Shown here in pieces: positions 28,778-37,404 of a stretch of DNA of 64,000 nucleotides. The notes beneath the pieces were generated by a model. It was given only the letters and a program-made list of their open reading frames with translations, did no database searches and was not told where the DNA came from. The stretch comes from Bordetella petrii (GTDB lineage Bacteria > Pseudomonadota > Gammaproteobacteria > Burkholderiales > Burkholderiaceae_B): contig NC_010170.1 in the NCBI RefSeq assembly GCF_000067205.1, positions 372,001 to 436,000 on the forward strand, in the 5' to 3' direction. The position numbers and the translations under genes were made by a program. Within the stretch, counting starts at the first letter, position 1, and every line of letters begins with the position of its first letter.

Positions 28778-28808
28778 GGTGTCAGGCTCCCGCAGGGCGC
28801 TTGACACC
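28778..28808. repeat. REP-like palindrome (B type, one arm diverged)
   Basis: The left arm GGTGTCAGGC is intact; the right arm reads GCTTGACACC with a GGGC loop change. It is 30 bases from the previous copy. Confidence 0.85.
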
Positions 28809-28861
28809 AGGCCTTGCCAAGTGCCCAAGCCAACATCCGCGGCATTTCTTGATGGAAGCCG

Positions 28862-29650
28862 CTATTTGTTCAGGAACCGTGCGAAGGCTTCCTGGGCTTC
28901 CTGGGTGTGCAGGCGGGCGCGGAATTGCGTGGCTTCGAAGTCCAGGGTTTCGTTGATGGCGTCGCGATCGGCCCGCTTCAGCATGGCCTTGGTCAGGCGC
29001 AGCGCGCTGCGGGGCTGTGCCGCCAGATCGGCAGCCGTGGCGCGCGCCGCGGCCAGCGCCTGGCCGGGTTCGGTGACGGCGGTGACCAGCCCGGCCTGCA
29101 TGGCTTCATCGGCGCCGAAGGCCTTGCCCTGCAGCAGCCACTGGGCCGCCTTGCGTGCGCCAGCCAGCCGCGGCAGCAGCAGGCTGGACGCGCCTTCGGG
29201 GCATAGTCCCAGCGCCACGAACGGAATGCGCAATGTGGCCGTGCGACCCGCGTATACGAAATCGCAATGCTGCAACAGCGTGACGCCGATGCCGATGGCG
29301 TAGCCCTCGACGGCGGCAATTACCGGCAGGTCGGTGGCGATGAGGGCGCGCAGGAAGGTCATGCCGGCGCTGTCGCCCGCGGGCCGGCCGCCCTGGAAAT
29401 CGTGCAGGTCGTTGCCGGCGGTGAAATGCTCGCCGGCGCCGGTCAGGATCACCGCCGACAGGGAGGCGTCTGCAGTGGCCTGGCGTAGTTGCTCCGCCAG
29501 CGCCAAGTAGGTGGCGACGTCGAGCGCATTGCGCCGCTGCGGCCGGTTGATGGTCAGCGTCAGGATAGACCCGTCGCGTTCGACACGCAGGCTGTCGGGC
29601 GGGGCGCTTGCCGCCTGGCTTGCGCCATGGGAGGTGTCCGGCGCGCTCAT
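28862..29650 (-). CDS. Enoyl-CoA hydratase/isomerase family protein
   Basis: A 262-residue crotonase-family protein with ILTGAGEHFTAGNDLHDFQ and IAAVEGYAIGIGVTLLQHCDFVYA (oxyanion hole) and LGLCPEGASSLLLPRLAG in the catalytic helix. The start at 29650 overlaps the stop of the upstream nitronate monooxygenase-like gene by four bases, so the two are translationally coupled. The long open frame continuing past 29650 is the antisense-type shadow of that gene. It is part of the TetR-flanked acyl-CoA module. Confidence 0.9.
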   Translation of the reverse strand: MSAPDTSHGASQAASAPPDSLRVERDGSILTLTINRPQRRNALDVATYLALAEQLRQATADASLSAVILTGAGEHFTAGNDLHDFQGGRPAGDSAGMTFLRALIATDLPVIAAVEGYAIGIGVTLLQHCDFVYAGRTATLRIPFVALGLCPEGASSLLLPRLAGARKAAQWLLQGKAFGADEAMQAGLVTAVTEPGQALAAARATAADLAAQPRSALRLTKAMLKRADRDAINETLDFEATQFRARLHTQEAQEAFARFLNK

Positions 29651-30639
29651 GCGAATGCCCTGCCGGCCAGCCGTGCCTGCGCCTGGGCGTATTCCTGGCG
29701 CAGCGTGGCGATGATGTCGGCCGCCGGGCGCACGCTGTCGATGCCGCCCACGCCCTGTCCGGCGCCCCAGATGTCTTTCCAGGGCTTGACGCGCGTGGAG
29801 CCGAAATTTGACGCGGCCGCCTCGGGGGCGGGCAGGTTGGCCGGATCGAGTCCGGCCGCGACGATGCTGGCTTTCAGGTAGTTGCCCGGGATGCCGGTGA
29901 AGAACGGCGTGTACAGGATATCGGACGCGCTGGCGTCGACGATGGCCTGTTTGTAGCCGTCGGAGGCGTTGGCCTCGGCGCTGGCGATGAAGCGCGTACC
30001 CATGTAGGCGAAATCGGCGCCCAGGGCCAGCGCCGCCAGAATGCCCTGGCCCGACGTGATGGCGCCCGACAGGATCAGCGGGCCGTCGTAGAAGCGCCGC
30101 ACCTCGGACACCAGCGCGAAGGGGCTGAGCGTGCCCGCATGGCCGCCCGCCCCGGCGCACACCAGGATCAGGCCGTCCACGCCGGCTTCCAGGGCCTTTT
30201 CGGCGTGGCGCACCGTGGTCACGTCGTGGAACACCTTGCCGCCCCACGCATGGATGCCGGCGACCAGGTCGCCGGGGGCGCGCAGGCTGGTAATGATGAA
30301 CGGCACGCGGTGCTTGCCGCACAGGTCGAGGTCGTGTTCGAGCCGGTCGTTCGACTTGTGGATGATCTGGTTCACCGCGAACGGGGCCACTACCGCCGCC
30401 GGATCGGCCTGGCGGCGGGCGGCCAGGCCTTCCTGCACTTCGGCCAGCCATTCGTCCAGCAGCGTCTGCGGACGGGCATTCAGGGCGGGAAACGAGCCCA
30501 TGACCCCGCTGGCGCACTGCGCCACCACCAGCTTGGGGTTGGACACGATGAACATGGGCGAGCAAATGACCGGCAGCGTCATTTGCGCATAGAGCTGGTT
30601 GACCAGGACTTGGGGCTGGGTAGCGTCGCGTGCGTTCAT
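29647..30639 (-). CDS. Nitronate monooxygenase family FMN protein
   Basis: A 330-residue TIM-barrel flavoprotein of the 2-nitropropane dioxygenase family: PVICSPMFIVSNPKLVVAQCASGV at the N-terminal FMN site, VCAGAGGHAGTLSPFALV, ILSGAITSGQGILAALALGADFAYMGTRFIAS for phosphate binding. In an acyl-CoA operon its role may be as an enoyl/flavin reductase-like enzyme and not nitroalkane oxidation; this is inference. I chose the start at 30639 (MNARDATQP); the upstream frame crosses the regulatory palindrome. It is divergent from the TetR gene. Confidence 0.88.
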   Translation of the reverse strand: MNARDATQPQVLVNQLYAQMTLPVICSPMFIVSNPKLVVAQCASGVMGSFPALNARPQTLLDEWLAEVQEGLAARRQADPAAVVAPFAVNQIIHKSNDRLEHDLDLCGKHRVPFIITSLRAPGDLVAGIHAWGGKVFHDVTTVRHAEKALEAGVDGLILVCAGAGGHAGTLSPFALVSEVRRFYDGPLILSGAITSGQGILAALALGADFAYMGTRFIASAEANASDGYKQAIVDASASDILYTPFFTGIPGNYLKASIVAAGLDPANLPAPEAAASNFGSTRVKPWKDIWGAGQGVGGIDSVRPAADIIATLRQEYAQAQARLAGRAFA

Positions 30640-30679
30640 GAAAAGGCGGAAGGTTGAAAGTGAGCGAAAGGCGTGCGTA

Positions 30680-30707
30680 TAATTACCTACCGGATGTCCG
30701 GTAATTA
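30680..30707. promoter_or_regulatory. Nested palindromes, probable TetR operator
   Basis: TACCGGA-TG-TCCGGTA (30688-30703) is a perfect inverted repeat, nested in TAATTACC ... GGTAATTA (30680-30687 and 30700-30707). It sits between the divergent nitronate monooxygenase-like and TetR genes, where a TetR repressor would control both. Confidence 0.7.
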
Positions 30708-30746
30708 ATTGTCTACCATTTAACGGCATGCCCCGCCGCCCTGTCA

Positions 30747-31409
30747 ATGCGGGCCGCCATGCATGCCCGCCAGGCCTCGCACCCACCCATGCCCGATAGC
30801 CCAGTTCCCGCCAAGCGGCCCCGCGCCGGACGCCCGCCCACGCTGCAGGCGCCCCGCGAACGCATCCTGGAAGAAGCGGCGCGCCTGTTCGCCCGCAGCG
30901 GCTACGAAAACAGTTCGGTGGCCGACCTGGCCGCGGCCCTGGGGGTGTCCAAGGCGGCCATCTACCATTACTACACCACCAAGCAAGACATCTACGACGC
31001 CATCATTCTCGAAGTGGTGGGCGGCCTTACCGTCGCCGTGTCGCAAGCGGTGGCGCAGGCTGATACGGCGTCCGGGCGCTTGCGCCAGTTCATGCTGGCC
31101 CACGCCCGCTATTTTGAAGAGCACCACCCGGAGTTCGTCACCATGCTGGTGGGCTATTCCGGCATGGCCATTCCCGAACGCGACGACGCTGCCCGTCTGC
31201 GCGACGGCTACGAGCGCATGCTGCGCGGCATTCTGGCCGATGGCATGGCCAGCGGCGAGTTCCGGGCGATGGACGTCGCGTCCACCGGGCGCGCGGTGCT
31301 GTCCATGCTGAACTGGATGGCGCGCTGGTACCAGCCCGGCGGCGCCCAGACGGCCGAGTCCATCGCGGCCGGCTATTTCGACCTGTTGCGCGGTGGCCTG
31401 GCCACTTAG
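30747..31409 (+). CDS. TetR/AcrR-family transcriptional regulator
   Basis: The 220-residue protein has the TetR helix-turn-helix (ILEEAARLFARSGYENSSVADLAAALGVSKAAIYHYYTTKQDIYDAI) after a basic Pro-rich tail, and an all-helical ligand domain. An alternative start at 30789 (MPDSPVPAKR) is equally plausible, since neither ATG has a good ribosome-binding site. It is divergent from the nitronate monooxygenase/hydratase pair and upstream of the acyl-CoA dehydrogenase gene. It therefore probably represses both arms through the 30680-30707 palindrome, with an acyl-CoA as likely inducer. Confidence 0.92.
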   Translation: MRAAMHARQASHPPMPDSPVPAKRPRAGRPPTLQAPRERILEEAARLFARSGYENSSVADLAAALGVSKAAIYHYYTTKQDIYDAIILEVVGGLTVAVSQAVAQADTASGRLRQFMLAHARYFEEHHPEFVTMLVGYSGMAIPERDDAARLRDGYERMLRGILADGMASGEFRAMDVASTGRAVLSMLNWMARWYQPGGAQTAESIAAGYFDLLRGGLAT

Positions 31410-31450
31410 CAGCGGGCATTTTTTCTTATTTCGTTCCACAGGTTCCCATC

Positions 31451-32599
31451 ATGGCTCTTGATACCGAAACCCTGACCCTGCTGCTGGATGCGGTGCGCCG
31501 CTTCGTCACCGACCGGCTGGTGCCCGCCGAAGAGGCGCTGGCCCATACCGGCGAAATTCCGCCGGACATCGTGGCCGAGATGCGCGAACTGGGGCTGTTC
31601 GGGCTGTCGATCTCGCCCGACTACGGCGGCCTGGGCCTGACCATGGAAGAAGAGGTGCGGGTGGTGTTCGAGCTGGGCCAGACCTCGCCGGCTTTCCGCT
31701 CGCTGGCGGGCACCAACATCGGCATTGGCTCGCAATCCATCGTGCTGGCCGGCACTGACGAGCAGCGCAGCCACTACTTGCCGAAACTGGCCAGCGGCGA
31801 GCTGATCGGTTCGTTCGCCCTGACCGAACCCGACGCGGGCTCGGATGCCATGTCGCTGCGCACCAGCGCCGTGCGCGACGGCGACCACTACGTGCTCAAC
31901 GGCACCAAGCGCTTCATCACCAATGCGCCGGTGGCGGGACTGTTCTCGGTCATGGCGCGCACCGCGCCCGAACGCAAGGCGAGTTCGATTTCGTGCTTCC
32001 TGGTCGATGCCGGCACCCCGGGCCTGACGCTGGGCAAGCCCGACAAGAAAATGGGCCAGGCAGGCGCGCTGACCTGCGACGTGGTGTTCGACAATTGCCG
32101 CGTGCCGGCCACGGCGCTGCTGGGCGGCGAAGAGGGCACCGGCTTTCGCACCGCGATGCGCGTGCTCGACAAGGGCCGGCTGCACATCTCGGCACTGTGC
32201 GTTGGCATCGCCGAACGGCTGGTGCGCGACGCGGTCAAGTACGCCACCGAGCGCAAGCAGTTTGGCCAGCCGATCGCCGAATTCCAGCTGGTGCAGGCCA
32301 TGATCGCCGACAGCCAGGCTGAACTGTATGCCGCGCGCTCGATGGTGCTGGACGCCGCCCGCAAACGCGACCGCGGCGAGAACACCACCCTCGAGGCGGC
32401 CTGCTGCAAGCTGTACGCCACCGAGATGGTGGGGCGCGTGGCCGACCGCGCGGTGCAAATCCATGGCGGCGCCGGATACATATCCGAATACGCGGTCGAG
32501 CGCTTCTACCGCGACGTGCGCCTGTTCCGCATTTACGAAGGCACTTCGCAGATCCAGCAACTGGTGATCGCGCGCGAAACCATCAAGGCTTATTCGTAG
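31451..32599 (+). CDS. Acyl-CoA dehydrogenase
   Basis: FAD enzyme that introduces the alpha-beta double bond in an acyl-CoA. The 382-residue product has SFALTEPDAGSDAMSLRTSA (FAD/acyl binding), GEEGTGFRTAMRVLDKGR, YATERKQFGQPIAEFQ, and the C-terminal IHGGAGYISEYAVERFYRDVRLFRIYEGTSQIQ that includes the catalytic glutamate region (YEGTS). It is full length. It is followed 138 bases later by a CaiB-type CoA-transferase gene on the same strand. Confidence 0.96.
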   Translation: MALDTETLTLLLDAVRRFVTDRLVPAEEALAHTGEIPPDIVAEMRELGLFGLSISPDYGGLGLTMEEEVRVVFELGQTSPAFRSLAGTNIGIGSQSIVLAGTDEQRSHYLPKLASGELIGSFALTEPDAGSDAMSLRTSAVRDGDHYVLNGTKRFITNAPVAGLFSVMARTAPERKASSISCFLVDAGTPGLTLGKPDKKMGQAGALTCDVVFDNCRVPATALLGGEEGTGFRTAMRVLDKGRLHISALCVGIAERLVRDAVKYATERKQFGQPIAEFQLVQAMIADSQAELYAARSMVLDAARKRDRGENTTLEAACCKLYATEMVGRVADRAVQIHGGAGYISEYAVERFYRDVRLFRIYEGTSQIQQLVIARETIKAYS

Positions 32600-32737
32600 T
32601 CGCAGCGCCGTGCCACGCAGTGCGCCGCGTTGTGCGCGGCGTGCACAAGAACGTTCGGAAAACGGAATACGCCATTGCGGCGGCAGGGACTAATATCGAG
32701 AGTTCCCTGTCGCCATTGCATTCACTTATTTCCCACT

Positions 32738-33967
32738 ATGTCGCAACGACCCGCCCCCCTGACCGGCATTCGCGTGCTGGACCTGACCCGCGTGCTGGCC
32801 GGCCCCTGGTGTACCCAGAACCTGGCCGACCTGGGCGCTGAAGTCATCAAGATCGAACGCCCCGGCGCAGGCGACGACACGCGCGCCTGGGGACCTCCCT
32901 ACCTGAAAGACGCCGCCGGGGCCGATACCACCGAGGCCGCCTACTACCTGAGCGCCAACCGCAACAAATATTCCGTGGCGCTGGACATCGCCTCGCCGCG
33001 CGGCGCAGAGCTGGTGCGCGAACTGGCGCGCCAGAGCGACATTCTGGTGGAGAACTTCAAGGTCGGCGGCTTGCGCAAGTACGGCCTGGACTACGACACT
33101 CTGAAGGCCGACAACCCCGGCCTGATCTACTGCTCGATCACCGGCTTCGGCCAAACCGGCCCCTACGCCAGCCGCCCGGGCTACGACTTCATGATCCAGG
33201 GCATGGGCGGGCTCATGAGCATCACCGGCGAACGCGACGATCTGCCCGGCGGCGGGCCGCAGAAAGCCGGCGTGGCGGTGGCCGACCTGATGACCGGCAT
33301 GTATTCCACCGTGGGCATCCTGGCGGCTTTGCACGAACGCGGCCGCAGCGGGCTGGGCCAGCACATCGACATGGCGCTGCTCGACTGCCAGGTGGCCATG
33401 ATGGCCAACCAGAACCTCAACTACATGACCTCGGGTCAGGCGCCGCGCCGGGCCGGCAACGCGCACCAGAACCTGGTGCCGTACCAGGTATTCGCCGCCA
33501 GCGACGGCCACCTGATCGTGGCCGTGGGCAACGACAGCCAGTTCCGCAACTATTGCCGCGTCATTGGCCTGCCCGAACTGTCCGCCGACCCGCGCTTTGC
33601 CACCAACCCGCAGCGCGTGCAGAACCGCGACGCCCTGGTGCCGCTGCTGGCCGAGCGCATGGCCACCGGCGAACGCGACCACTGGCTGGCGGAACTGGAA
33701 TCGGCCGGCGTGCCGGCCGGCCCCATCAATACGCTGGACCAGGTCTACCAAGACCCGCAAGTGCAGGCGCGCGAGATGAGACGCGAGTTGCCGCACCCCA
33801 CGGCCGGCACCGTGCCCATCGCGGCCAGCCCGTTGAAGTTGTCGGGCAGCCCGGTGCAGTATCGCCGTCCCGCGCCCCTGTTGGGTGAACACACCCGCCA
33901 GGTGCTGGCCGAACGGCTGGGCCTGTCGGACGAAGAAATCCAGGCGCTGGCGCAGCCGCGCGCATAA
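32738..33967 (+). CDS. CaiB/BaiF family (class III) CoA-transferase
   Basis: A 409-residue formyl-CoA-transferase-like protein with GIRVLDLTRVLAGPWCTQNLADLGAEVIKIE, NFKVGGLRKYGLDY, the catalytic-aspartate region near YDFMIQGMGGLMSITGE, and QHIDMALLDCQVAMMANQN. These enzymes move CoA between carboxylic acids. The start at 32738 gives a normal N-terminus; the open frame from 32630 adds an unsupported leader. It probably activates the acid oxidised by the neighbouring acyl-CoA dehydrogenase. Confidence 0.94.
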   Translation: MSQRPAPLTGIRVLDLTRVLAGPWCTQNLADLGAEVIKIERPGAGDDTRAWGPPYLKDAAGADTTEAAYYLSANRNKYSVALDIASPRGAELVRELARQSDILVENFKVGGLRKYGLDYDTLKADNPGLIYCSITGFGQTGPYASRPGYDFMIQGMGGLMSITGERDDLPGGGPQKAGVAVADLMTGMYSTVGILAALHERGRSGLGQHIDMALLDCQVAMMANQNLNYMTSGQAPRRAGNAHQNLVPYQVFAASDGHLIVAVGNDSQFRNYCRVIGLPELSADPRFATNPQRVQNRDALVPLLAERMATGERDHWLAELESAGVPAGPINTLDQVYQDPQVQAREMRRELPHPTAGTVPIAASPLKLSGSPVQYRRPAPLLGEHTRQVLAERLGLSDEEIQALAQPRA

Positions 33968-34003
33968 GTTGGCAAAAGACATGAACCGGAAGGAGCACAT
34001 TCG

Positions 34004-35527
34004 ATGACAGACATCCAGACCATCGCGGTGGTGGGTGCGGGCGCCATGGGGCGTGGCATTGCGCAGATCGCCGCCCAGGCCGGCGTGCAGGTACGGCTTT
34101 ACGACACCAGCGCCGATGCCATCGCCTCGGCCCGTGAATCGCTGCGCCAGCTGTGGGACAAGCTGTCCCAGAAAGGCAAGCTCAGCGCGGCCGACGCCCA
34201 GGCCGCGCTTGAACGTGTGCAGCCCGCCGCCACGCTGGAAGCTCTGGCGGGTTGCCAACTGGTTGTCGAAGCTATTGTCGAGCGCCTGGACGTCAAGCGC
34301 GACCTGTTCGCCAAGCTCGAGCCCATCGTCGGCCCCGACTGCATCCTGGCGTCGAACACCTCGTCGCTGTCCATTACCGCCATTGCCGCGGCCTGCGAAC
34401 GCCCGCAGCGCGTGGCCGGCTTTCACTTCTTCAATCCGGTGGCCCTGATGAAGGTCGTGGAGGTCATCGACGGCCTGCGCAGCGACCCGGCCGCCGGCGA
34501 TGCGCTGGCCGCGCTGGCGCGCCGCATGGGCCACACGCCCGTGCGCGCCAAGGACATGCCCGGGTTCATCGTCAACCACGCGGGTCGCGGCATGAATATC
34601 GAAGGCCTGCGGGTGGCGCAGGAATCGGTGGCCTCGTTCGCCCAGATCGACGCCATCATGCGCGAACAGGCGGGCTTTCGCATGGGCCCGTTCGAGCTCA
34701 TGGACCTGACCGCGCTCGACGTGTCCCATCCGGTCATGGAATCGATTTACCGTCAGTTCTTTGACGAGCCGCGCTTTCGTCCGTCGCCCATCACCACGGT
34801 GCGGCTGGCTGGAGGGCTGATCGGCCGCAAGGCGGGCGCGGGGTTCTATGCCTATCCCGATGGCCAGAAGCAGGCGCCGGCCGAGCCGGCCGTGCCTGCG
34901 GCACAGACCGGCCTGCGGGTCTGGATCAGCCCCGCACACGAAGAGGGGCATGCGCGTGCGCAGGCCTTGCTGGAATCGCTGGACGCCAACATCGCCGACA
35001 CCGCCGAGCCGCCCGAGCAGGCGCTGATCGTAGTGACGCCCTATGGCGAAGACGTGTCTACCTGCGCCTACCAGCAGGGGCTGGATGCGGCCCGCACTGT
35101 GGGCCTCGATACGCTGCATGGCCTGTCAGCCGGCAAGCGCCGCACGTTGATGCTGTCGCCCGCTACGCAGGCGACCTGGCGCGATGCCGCCCATGCGCTG
35201 CTGGCGGCCGACGGCGCGCCGGTCAGCGTCATCCAGGATTCGCCGGGATTCGTCGCGCAGCGCATCGTGGCCGCCATCGTCAACGTGGCCAGCGAGATCG
35301 CGCAGCAAGGCATTGCCACCCCCGCCGACATCGATCGCGCCGTCACCCTGGGCCTGGGCTATCCCATGGGGCCGCTGGCCATGGGCGACGCGCTGGGTGG
35401 CGCCCGCATCCTGGAGATTCTGCGCAATCTGCAGCGCGTGACGGGCGATATGCGCTACCGTCCCAGCCTGTGGCTGCAACGCCGCGTGCAACTGGGGCTG
35501 TCGCTGCTGGCCGAGCCGGCCGCCTGA
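34004..35527 (+). CDS. 3-hydroxyacyl-CoA dehydrogenase (PaaH/PaaC-like, duplicated C-terminal domain)
   Basis: NAD-dependent oxidation of a 3-hydroxyacyl-CoA. The 507-residue product has the Rossmann motif VVGAGAMGRGIAQIAAQAG, the SNTSSLSITAIA and FHFFNPVALMKVVEVI segments with the catalytic histidine, and two copies of the C-terminal helical domain (near MPGFIVNHAGRGMNIEG and DSPGFVAQRIVAAIVNVASEIA). The double C-terminal domain and length fit phenylacetate-pathway PaaH/PaaC. An AAGGAG site precedes the ATG. It closes the plus-strand acyl-CoA module before a bidirectional terminator. Confidence 0.93.
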   Translation: MTDIQTIAVVGAGAMGRGIAQIAAQAGVQVRLYDTSADAIASARESLRQLWDKLSQKGKLSAADAQAALERVQPAATLEALAGCQLVVEAIVERLDVKRDLFAKLEPIVGPDCILASNTSSLSITAIAAACERPQRVAGFHFFNPVALMKVVEVIDGLRSDPAAGDALAALARRMGHTPVRAKDMPGFIVNHAGRGMNIEGLRVAQESVASFAQIDAIMREQAGFRMGPFELMDLTALDVSHPVMESIYRQFFDEPRFRPSPITTVRLAGGLIGRKAGAGFYAYPDGQKQAPAEPAVPAAQTGLRVWISPAHEEGHARAQALLESLDANIADTAEPPEQALIVVTPYGEDVSTCAYQQGLDAARTVGLDTLHGLSAGKRRTLMLSPATQATWRDAAHALLAADGAPVSVIQDSPGFVAQRIVAAIVNVASEIAQQGIATPADIDRAVTLGLGYPMGPLAMGDALGGARILEILRNLQRVTGDMRYRPSLWLQRRVQLGLSLLAEPAA

Positions 35528-35557
35528 ACAAGGCAGCGGGCGGCTCGCGCCGCCCAA

Positions 35558-35596
35558 GAAAAAACCCGTGCGGCCCAGGGCCGCACGGGTTTTTTT
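35558..35596. terminator. Bidirectional rho-independent terminator
   Basis: AAAAAACCCGTGCGGCC pairs with GGCCGCACGGGTTTTTT around a CAG loop. The A-run on one side and T-run on the other make it work for the plus-strand dehydrogenase gene and the convergent cytochrome gene. Confidence 0.93.
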
Positions 35597-35613
35597 ATGC
35601 GCCGGTACGTGGC

Positions 35614-36519
35614 TTACTGGGCCGCGTTGACCATGTATTCAACCGCGGCGCGAATGTCTTCTTCAGACGCATTGGCCGCGCCGCCCTTGGGCGGCATGGC
35701 GCCCTTGCCCGTGAGAGCGACCTTCACCATGGCGTCGATGCCGGTCTTGATATAGGGCTCCCACGCGGCCTTGTCGCCGAACTTCGGAGCGCCGGCTACG
35801 CCAGTGCCGTGGCAGGCGAAGCAGGTGGATTTGTAGAGTTTTTCGCCGGCCGGGTTGACGGCGGCTTCAGCCTTTGGGGCGGCGGCGGGCGCGGGCGCTT
35901 CGGCCTTGGGCGCCTCGGCCGCAGCCGCAGCGGGGGCCGCTGCCGGAGCCGGCGCGGCTGCCGCTGCCTGCTTGGGAGCTTCGGCCTTGACGCCTTCGCC
36001 TTCCTGGGCGGGGGCGGCGGGTTCGTCGAACGAACCGCCCGACTGGTTGGCCATATAGACCACCGCGCGCGCCACTTCGTAGTCGCTGAGAGCGGGGTTG
36101 CCGCCCTTGGCGGGCATGGCGCCCTTGCCGTGCAGCGCCACGTTGAGCATGGATTCAAAGCCGCTCTTGATGAACGGCGCCCAGGCGGCCTTGTCGCCAA
36201 CCTTGGGCGCGCCTGCCACACCCGCGGTATGGCAGGCCGTACAGACAGCCTGGAAGACTTGTTCGCCGGTCTTGAAGACCTTGGGCGCGTTGGCGTCGAC
36301 CAGCTCGAAACCGGCCACCGGGGCGATGCGCCGCGCCACGGCTTCTTCGGTCAGCGTGTCGGAGCCCGCGCCGACCTTCGTGCCGGAGCTGACCATGTTC
36401 ACCAGCATGATGATGACGATGATCGGGACCAGGAAGGCCAGCACGACCGTGACGATCAGCTGTTTGGGGGTCTTGATGGGCGAGGCGTGTTCTTCGTTGT
36501 GTTCCTGCTCGTTGCTCAT
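35614..36519 (-). CDS. Membrane-anchored diheme cytochrome c (cytochrome c5-like)
   Basis: The 301-residue protein has a cytoplasmic N-terminus, one membrane helix (QLIVTVVLAFLVPIIVIIML), then two cytochrome c domains, each with a CxxCH heme site (CTACH and CFACH) and a methionine axial-ligand segment (GKGAMPAKGG and GKGAMPPKGG). They are joined by a long Ala/Pro/Glu/Lys linker. The two domains are near duplicates (AGVAGAPK.GDKAAW). It probably shuttles electrons in the periplasm to a terminal oxidase. The start at 36519 (MSNEQEHNEE) is preferred over upstream in-frame ATGs. Confidence 0.93.
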   Translation of the reverse strand: MSNEQEHNEEHASPIKTPKQLIVTVVLAFLVPIIVIIMLVNMVSSGTKVGAGSDTLTEEAVARRIAPVAGFELVDANAPKVFKTGEQVFQAVCTACHTAGVAGAPKVGDKAAWAPFIKSGFESMLNVALHGKGAMPAKGGNPALSDYEVARAVVYMANQSGGSFDEPAAPAQEGEGVKAEAPKQAAAAAPAPAAAPAAAAAEAPKAEAPAPAAAPKAEAAVNPAGEKLYKSTCFACHGTGVAGAPKFGDKAAWEPYIKTGIDAMVKVALTGKGAMPPKGGAANASEEDIRAAVEYMVNAAQ

Positions 36520-36728
36520 AACCAAATCCTGCAAATCGGGTACCGGGGCGCCTGGCGGCGGCAACAGACGAATAACTACAGCGCAAGGCTCGGCCCGAAA
36601 AGTGGCCCCGCCCCGCATGCAAACGATGGATTATATAACGGCCTGTAAGACAGGGATGACGGTAGTCATCTGATTTGTACGTGGCGGCGGCGCATCGGCT
36701 CGAAACTTAGGTACAATACCGCCTCTTT

Positions 36729-36803
36729 GCGCCCGTAGTTCAATGGATAGAATGAGAGTTTCCGAAGCTCTTGATACAGGTTCGATTCCTGTCGGGCGCG
36801 CCA
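36729..36803 (+). tRNA. tRNA-Arg (anticodon CCG)
   Basis: A 75-nt cloverleaf with acceptor GCGCCCG/CGGGCGC, anticodon stem AGAGT/GCTCT around loop TTCCGAA (anticodon CCG, reading CGG), T-loop GGTTCGATTCC, discriminator G and encoded CCA. A TACAAT -10-like hexamer lies at 36712-36717. Confidence 0.96.
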
Positions 36804-36886
36804 GAATCATTTCCATCATGGTGCCGAGCCGGCAATAAGCATCCCAGCCCGGCCTGCCAAAGCCTTCAAGCGCAAAAAGGCATCGA

Positions 36887-37309
36887 ATGGAAGTCGACCA
36901 AATAATCGCAACCCTGGGTATGGAGCGCCATCCGGAAGGTGGCTGGTTTGTCGAGACCTTCCGCGACACCCGGGGCGACGCACGCGCGTGCTCAACGGCA
37001 ATTTATTACCTGCTCGAGGCGGGCGACAGCTCGCACTGGCACCGTGTCCGCGACGCGGCGGAAGTCTGGCACTTTTATGCCGGCGACCCCTTGCTTCTCA
37101 CGCTTTCCGATGGCGACACGACCACGCGCATTACGCTGGGCACCGATTTCGCGCAGGGTGAGCGGCCGCAAGCGGTGGTGCCGGCCAATGTCTGGCAGGC
37201 TGCGCGCCCGCTTGGGCGTTTCACGCTGGTAGGTTGCACGGTCGCGCCCGGGTTCGAGTTCAGCAGCTTCGAACTGGCTCCGTCCGGCTGGAGCCCCCGG
37301 AGCGATTAG
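36887..37309 (+). CDS. Cupin-like DUF985 family protein
   Basis: A 140-residue beta-barrel protein with the DUF985 pattern: LGMERHPEGGWFVETFRD, ACSTAIYYLLEAGDSSHWHRV, AAEVWHFYAGDPLLL, and the late FTLVGCTVAPGFEFSSFELA. The family has a cupin fold; its enzymatic role is not established. It starts 83 bases after the tRNA gene. Confidence 0.88.
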   Translation: MEVDQIIATLGMERHPEGGWFVETFRDTRGDARACSTAIYYLLEAGDSSHWHRVRDAAEVWHFYAGDPLLLTLSDGDTTTRITLGTDFAQGERPQAVVPANVWQAARPLGRFTLVGCTVAPGFEFSSFELAPSGWSPRSD

Positions 37310-37347
37310 CCCGGGAGCTGCTCGCGAATTTGCGATGCATAGACGTA

Positions 37348-37376
37348 GAAAAAAGCCACGCGGTGGTGCGTGGCTT
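37348..37376 (-). terminator. Rho-independent terminator of the minus-strand Bug receptor gene
   Basis: Stem AAGCCACGC/GCGTGGCTT with a 6-base loop; read on the minus strand it is followed by a T-run (TTTTTTC). It lies about 30 bases after the stop of the receptor gene at 37405. Confidence 0.8.
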
Positions 37377-37404
37377 CCGTCAGCGAACGACTATTCGCGC
37401 ACGA

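Noticed and set aside
32726..35119. 797-codon minus-strand open frame opposite the CaiB-type and hydroxyacyl-CoA dehydrogenase genes
   Set aside because: Antisense shadow across two well-supported genes.
36729..36803. tRNA-Arg as an integration site of a genomic island
   Set aside because: I found no repeat of the tRNA 3' end elsewhere in the window and no integrase gene beside it.
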